From JBOHER01 sp050701115 (GTDB taxonomy: Bacteria > Actinomycetota > Actinomycetes > Mycobacteriales > Pseudonocardiaceae): 8,614 bases of DNA. The DNA lies in contig JBOHER010000001.1 in NCBI GenBank assembly GCA_050701115.1, positions 1 through 8,614 of the forward strand, read 5' to 3'. The stretch's first letter is position 1, and each line of letters starts with the position of its first letter. Under the pieces are notes generated by a model, which did not search any database, was not told the DNA's origin, and was given only the letters and a program-made list of their open reading frames with translations. Of this stretch, positions 5,891-8,614 are shown one piece after another. The position numbers and the translations under genes are program-made.

Positions 5891-7360
5891 CTACCCTTCG
5901 GGCGCTGGGGCCGTGGCCCCGCCGCCACTGCTGCTACCTCGGCTGTCCAGCTCCCTGATGATCTCGCTGCCCAGTTGGGTCACATCACCCGCGCCCATGG
6001 TCACCACCAGGTCACCCGGGCACACCAGGTCGGCCACCAAGGTCGCAGCCCGGTCGAACGCGGGCTCGTAGTGGCTCTTAGCCGCGATTATCTGGTCGGC
6101 GATCAACGCCCCGGACACACCGGGTTCCGGTTCCTCCCGGGCGCCGTACACGTCCAGCACAACGACCTCGTCGGCCAGCCCGAGGGCCTCGGCGAACTCA
6201 GCGGCGAACGACTTGGTGCGCGAGTACAGGTGGGGCTGGAACACCACGAGCACCCGGCCGTTCCCCGCAGAGTGCCGCACCGCGCGCAATTGGGCGGCAA
6301 CCTCGGTGGGGTGATGGGCGTAGTCGTCGTACACCCGCACGTCGCCGGAGCGCCCCTTGAACTCGAACCGCCTGCGCACGCCGCCGAACGCGGCGAGCCC
6401 TTCGGCCAGCCCGCCCAACGGCGCTCCCAGCTCCTCACCGGCGAGCAGTGCGGCGATCGTGTTGAACGCCATGTGTTCACCCGGAACGGCGACCCGGAGG
6501 TCGATCTGCTTGCCGTGCAAGGAAATCCGCACCACGCCGCCATCTTCCGGGGACGGGGTGTAGTCGAGCACCATGGCGTCGTCCGCGCCCCTGGCGGTCC
6601 TGCCGTACCGACGCACCCGCACCCCCTCCGCGAGCATTCCCGTTGACTCCGCGCGGGCCGCGAGTTCCTCGGCCGCCGGATCGTCGGCGCACACTATGAG
6701 CACGCCACCCGGCTGGATGCGCCGGACGAACTCGCCGAACACCATGCCGTAGGCCTCGGCACTCCCGTGGTGGTCGAGGTGGTCCGGTTCGATGTTGGTG
6801 ATCACCGTTACCGTCGGCGCGTAGGTCAGGAACGAGCCGTCGCTCTCGTCGGCCTCGGCGACGAACATCCCGCCGCCGCCGTGGTGCGCGTTGGCGCCCG
6901 ACTCGTTGAGGTCACCGCCGATCGCGAACGACGGGTCGAGCCTGCAGTGCTGCAGTGCGACGGTGAGCATCGAGGTGGTCGAGGTCTTGCCGTGGGTACC
7001 CGCGATACAGGCAACGGTGTGGCCGGCCATCAACGCGGCGAGCGCCTCGGCGCGATGCAGGACCGGAATGTTCCTGGACCGAGCCGCGGCCAGTTCGGGA
7101 TTGGTTTCCTTGATCGCGGTGGACACCACGACGGCGGAGGGCGGAGCGGGCAGCAGCTCGAGGTTGTCCGCTCGCTGGCCGATGGCGATCTCGGCACCCT
7201 GCCTGCGCAGCGTGAGGAAAGCCCTGGACTCCTTGGCGTCCGAACCGGTGACGATCGCTCCCCGGGCGAGCAGGATCCGCGCGATACCGCTCATGCCCGC
7301 ACCGCCGATACCGATCAGGTGCGCTCGGGAGAGCACATCGGGAACGGGCTGATCAACCAC
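5891..7360 (-). CDS. murC: MurC, UDP-N-acetylmuramate--L-alanine ligase
   Basis: MurC is the cytoplasmic ATP-dependent ligase that adds the first stem-peptide residue, usually L-Ala, to UDP-MurNAc. The product is 489 aa from the chosen GTG, the usual size. Motifs in order are the N-terminal nucleotide-binding loop GIGGAGM (17-23), the Mur-ligase P-loop GTHGKTSTT (121-129), EADESDGSF (169-177), NIEPDHLDHHG (189-199), GVRRRFEF (327-334) and DDYAHHP (345-351) at the start of the C-terminal domain. The C-terminus ends in a short Ser/Gly/Ala/Pro tail (about 474-489) beyond the fold. The start overlaps murG by 8 bp, and the stop is 3 bp before the ftsQ GTG. The gene is therefore inside the ftsW-murG-murC-ftsQ coupled block. 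The alternative start at 7363 would add one residue. Confidence 0.96.
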   Translation of the reverse strand: MVDQPVPDVLSRAHLIGIGGAGMSGIARILLARGAIVTGSDAKESRAFLTLRRQGAEIAIGQRADNLELLPAPPSAVVVSTAIKETNPELAAARSRNIPVLHRAEALAALMAGHTVACIAGTHGKTSTTSMLTVALQHCRLDPSFAIGGDLNESGANAHHGGGGMFVAEADESDGSFLTYAPTVTVITNIEPDHLDHHGSAEAYGMVFGEFVRRIQPGGVLIVCADDPAAEELAARAESTGMLAEGVRVRRYGRTARGADDAMVLDYTPSPEDGGVVRISLHGKQIDLRVAVPGEHMAFNTIAALLAGEELGAPLGGLAEGLAAFGGVRRRFEFKGRSGDVRVYDDYAHHPTEVAAQLRAVRHSAGNGRVLVVFQPHLYSRTKSFAAEFAEALGLADEVVVLDVYGAREEPEPGVSGALIADQIIAAKSHYEPAFDRAATLVADLVCPGDLVVTMGAGDVTQLGSEIIRELDSRGSSSGGGATAPAPEG

Positions 7361-8477
7361 CACAAGCCTCCAAGACGATCCTGGCGAGCGCCTCGTCGGC
7401 TTTTCGGTGACCCAAGCCGACGGCCGCCGCCCCCATCTTCTCCAGTCTGCCACTGTCTGTCACCAGCGGGATCACGTGCTCGGCCACCCAGTCCGCGGTC
7501 AGCGCGGCATCGTCCACCAGGATCGCGGCACCCGCCTCGACCGCGGGACCGGCATTGAGCCCCTGCTCCCCGTTGCCGTGCGGGAGCGGCACGAAAGCCG
7601 CGGGCAAGCCCACCGCGGAGACCTCAGCGACCGTCATGGCCCCTGACCGGCACAGCACCGCATCCGCGGCGGCGTAGGCGAGATCCATCCGCTCGAGATA
7701 CGGCACCGGCACATACGCAGGCCGACCGGGGAATTCTCGTACCGCAAGGGAGTTCTTCGGACCGTGCGCGTGCAGGACGCCGACTCCGGCGTCGGCGAAC
7801 GCGGTGGCCGCAGCGGACACAGCGGAGTTGATCGAGCGAGCTCCCTGTGATCCACCGAAAACGAGCAGGGTCGGGGCGTCCGGGTCGAGCCCGAAATGCG
7901 CGCGGGCCTCCGCCCGCAACGCGAGCCGGTCCAGCGAGGTGATGGAACGACGCAGCGGAATCCCGATGACCTCGGCCTTCGGCAACGGTGTGTGCGGTGC
8001 CGAGACGGTCACCCGCTTGGCGAACCGCGCCCCCACCCGGTTCGCCAACCCGGGGCGCAGATTGGCTTCGTGCACCACGATCGGCACCCTGCCGCGTGCG
8101 GCGAGATACGCGGGCAGCGCCACGTAGCCACCGAAACCGACGACCACGTCCGCGCCCACGCTGGTCAACACCGCACGAGTGCGCCGCACCGCATCACGCA
8201 CCTTCAGCGGCAGGCGGAACAGTTCCGGCGCCGGTTTCCTCGGCATCGGCACCGGCGGGATCAACTCGAGCCGATACCCCCGGGCCGGCACCAGGGTGCT
8301 CTCCAGTCCACGCTCGGTGCCAAGCGCGACGACCGTGGCGTCCGGACGCAGCCGCATGACCGCGTCGGCCAACGCGAGCGCGGGCTCGATGTGCCCGGCG
8401 GTCCCCCCGCCTGCCACCACCACGGTGGGAGATGCCGCCTCCGGGGAGCTCCTCCGGCGACGCACGGGCTCGCTCAC
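7353..8477 (-). CDS. murG: MurG, UDP-GlcNAc:lipid I N-acetylglucosaminyltransferase
   Basis: MurG transfers GlcNAc from UDP-GlcNAc to lipid I, giving lipid II at the inner face of the membrane; it is a GT28-family, GT-B-fold enzyme. The product is 374 aa, a normal length. Visible motifs are the N-terminal glycine loop GGGTAGHIEPALA (about 23-35), GFGGYVALPAYLAA (about 114-127), HEAN (136-139, the actinobacterial form of HEQN), FGGSQGARSIN (207-217), CRSGAMTVAE (276-285) and PLPHGNGEQGLNA (297-309) in the UDP-GlcNAc-binding half. The start is GTG at 8477, with GGAGG at 8484-8488 and a 6-nt spacer. The start overlaps the presumed ftsW stop by 4 bp, so translation is probably coupled. The 3' end overlaps murC. 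The first 15 residues are arginine-rich and precede the Rossmann fold. No key motif is missing. Confidence 0.97.
   Translation of the reverse strand: MSEPVRRRRSSPEAASPTVVVAGGGTAGHIEPALALADAVMRLRPDATVVALGTERGLESTLVPARGYRLELIPPVPMPRKPAPELFRLPLKVRDAVRRTRAVLTSVGADVVVGFGGYVALPAYLAARGRVPIVVHEANLRPGLANRVGARFAKRVTVSAPHTPLPKAEVIGIPLRRSITSLDRLALRAEARAHFGLDPDAPTLLVFGGSQGARSINSAVSAAATAFADAGVGVLHAHGPKNSLAVREFPGRPAYVPVPYLERMDLAYAAADAVLCRSGAMTVAEVSAVGLPAAFVPLPHGNGEQGLNAGPAVEAGAAILVDDAALTADWVAEHVIPLVTDSGRLEKMGAAAVGLGHRKADEALARIVLEACGG
7367..7371 (-). promoter_or_regulatory. Ribosome binding site that decides the murC start
   Basis: GGAGG lies inside the last codons of murG. It is 6 nt before the GTG at 7360 and only 3 nt before the in-frame GTG at 7363. 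The usual 5-9 nt spacing favours 7360. The long upstream in-frame extension, to an ATG near 7453, lies within murG and is not needed for the MurC fold. Confidence 0.6.
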
Positions 8478-8614
8478 GTCCGTCCTCCACGTCTGGCTGC
8501 CGCCTGCCTCACTGATGCCTGTCTCACTGGGCGCTGCCTCATCGCCGCTCCCCGCGACCGCTCTCGGCGCGCGTTCGGCGCCGGCCGACCGCCCCGCCTC
8601 GTGCCCGCCCGCAC
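8474..8614 (-). CDS. ftsW: FtsW C-terminal tail (partial, 3' end only)
   Basis: An open frame enters from the right edge and ends with a TGA that overlaps the murG GTG start by 4 bp (GTGA). It encodes 46 residues with no membrane segment. The segment is very basic, about 15 arginines in 46, and includes three pentads of the form RQxxV/A (RQRPV, RQASV, RQAAA). By position, immediately upstream of murG in an actinobacterial dcw cluster, this should be the cytoplasmic tail of FtsW, the SEDS-family glycosyltransferase that polymerises septal peptidoglycan. The catalytic membrane domain lies outside the window, so identity rests on synteny, coupling to murG and arginine-rich composition. Mycobacterial FtsW is reported to have an arginine-rich tail that binds the acidic FtsZ tail, which fits. 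Another frame is also open here as an upstream extension of murG, but it has no ATG or GTG start before 8477. Confidence 0.65.
   Translation of the reverse strand: MRAGTRRGGRPAPNARRERSRGAAMRQRPVRQASVRQAAARRGGRT

Noticed and set aside
6767..7558. Plus-strand open frame of 263 codons opposite murC and murG
   Set aside because: It crosses two well-supported minus-strand genes and shows no family motifs, so it is a shadow frame.

Overview
This window is an actinobacterial division and cell-wall (dcw) gene cluster with every gene on the minus strand. The very high G+C content, frequent GTG starts, absence of ftsA, ftsQ followed directly by ftsZ, and the downstream series pgeF-yggS-sepF-yggT-wag31 are the arrangement known from mycobacteria and relatives. 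Signature details agree: GGGTAGHIEPA in MurG, a DDDEVDVPPFMRR tail on FtsZ, and a Wag31 N-terminus closely resembling the mycobacterial protein. I infer a mycelial or rod-shaped actinomycete, possibly Pseudonocardiales, but the genus cannot be fixed from this sequence alone.

Layout in transcription order, from the right edge to the left: the 3' end of ftsW (basic tail only), murG, murC and ftsQ are tightly coupled, with a 4-bp overlap, an 8-bp overlap and a 3-bp gap. A 242-bp intergenic region follows. It is less GC-rich than its surroundings, carries a TTGACA element and two small hairpins, and is the likely ftsZ promoter and leader. ftsZ is followed 8 bp after its stop by a 140-bp, nearly perfect two-tier inverted repeat that fills most of the ftsZ-pgeF gap. 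pgeF and yggS overlap by 4 bp. A 55-bp gap before sepF holds a palindrome matching the core of the actinobacterial LexA (SOS) box. Then come sepF, yggT and wag31 with 41- and 45-bp spacers. The last 49 bases hold no recognisable gene. No stretch over 300 bases lacks a gene.

How the genes work together: MurC adds the first amino acid of the peptidoglycan stem peptide and MurG makes lipid II. FtsW (tail seen here) and FtsQ belong to the septal synthase complex. FtsZ forms the ring, and SepF is its membrane anchor in the absence of FtsA. Wag31/DivIVA organises polar growth, and YggT is a small membrane protein of the same neighbourhood. PgeF and YggS are the conserved metabolic companions (peptidoglycan editing or purine chemistry, and PLP homeostasis).

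I found no new multi-gene system. The observations most worth checking are non-coding: the 140-bp inverted repeat after ftsZ, the SOS-box-like palindrome before sepF, and the structured leader of ftsZ.
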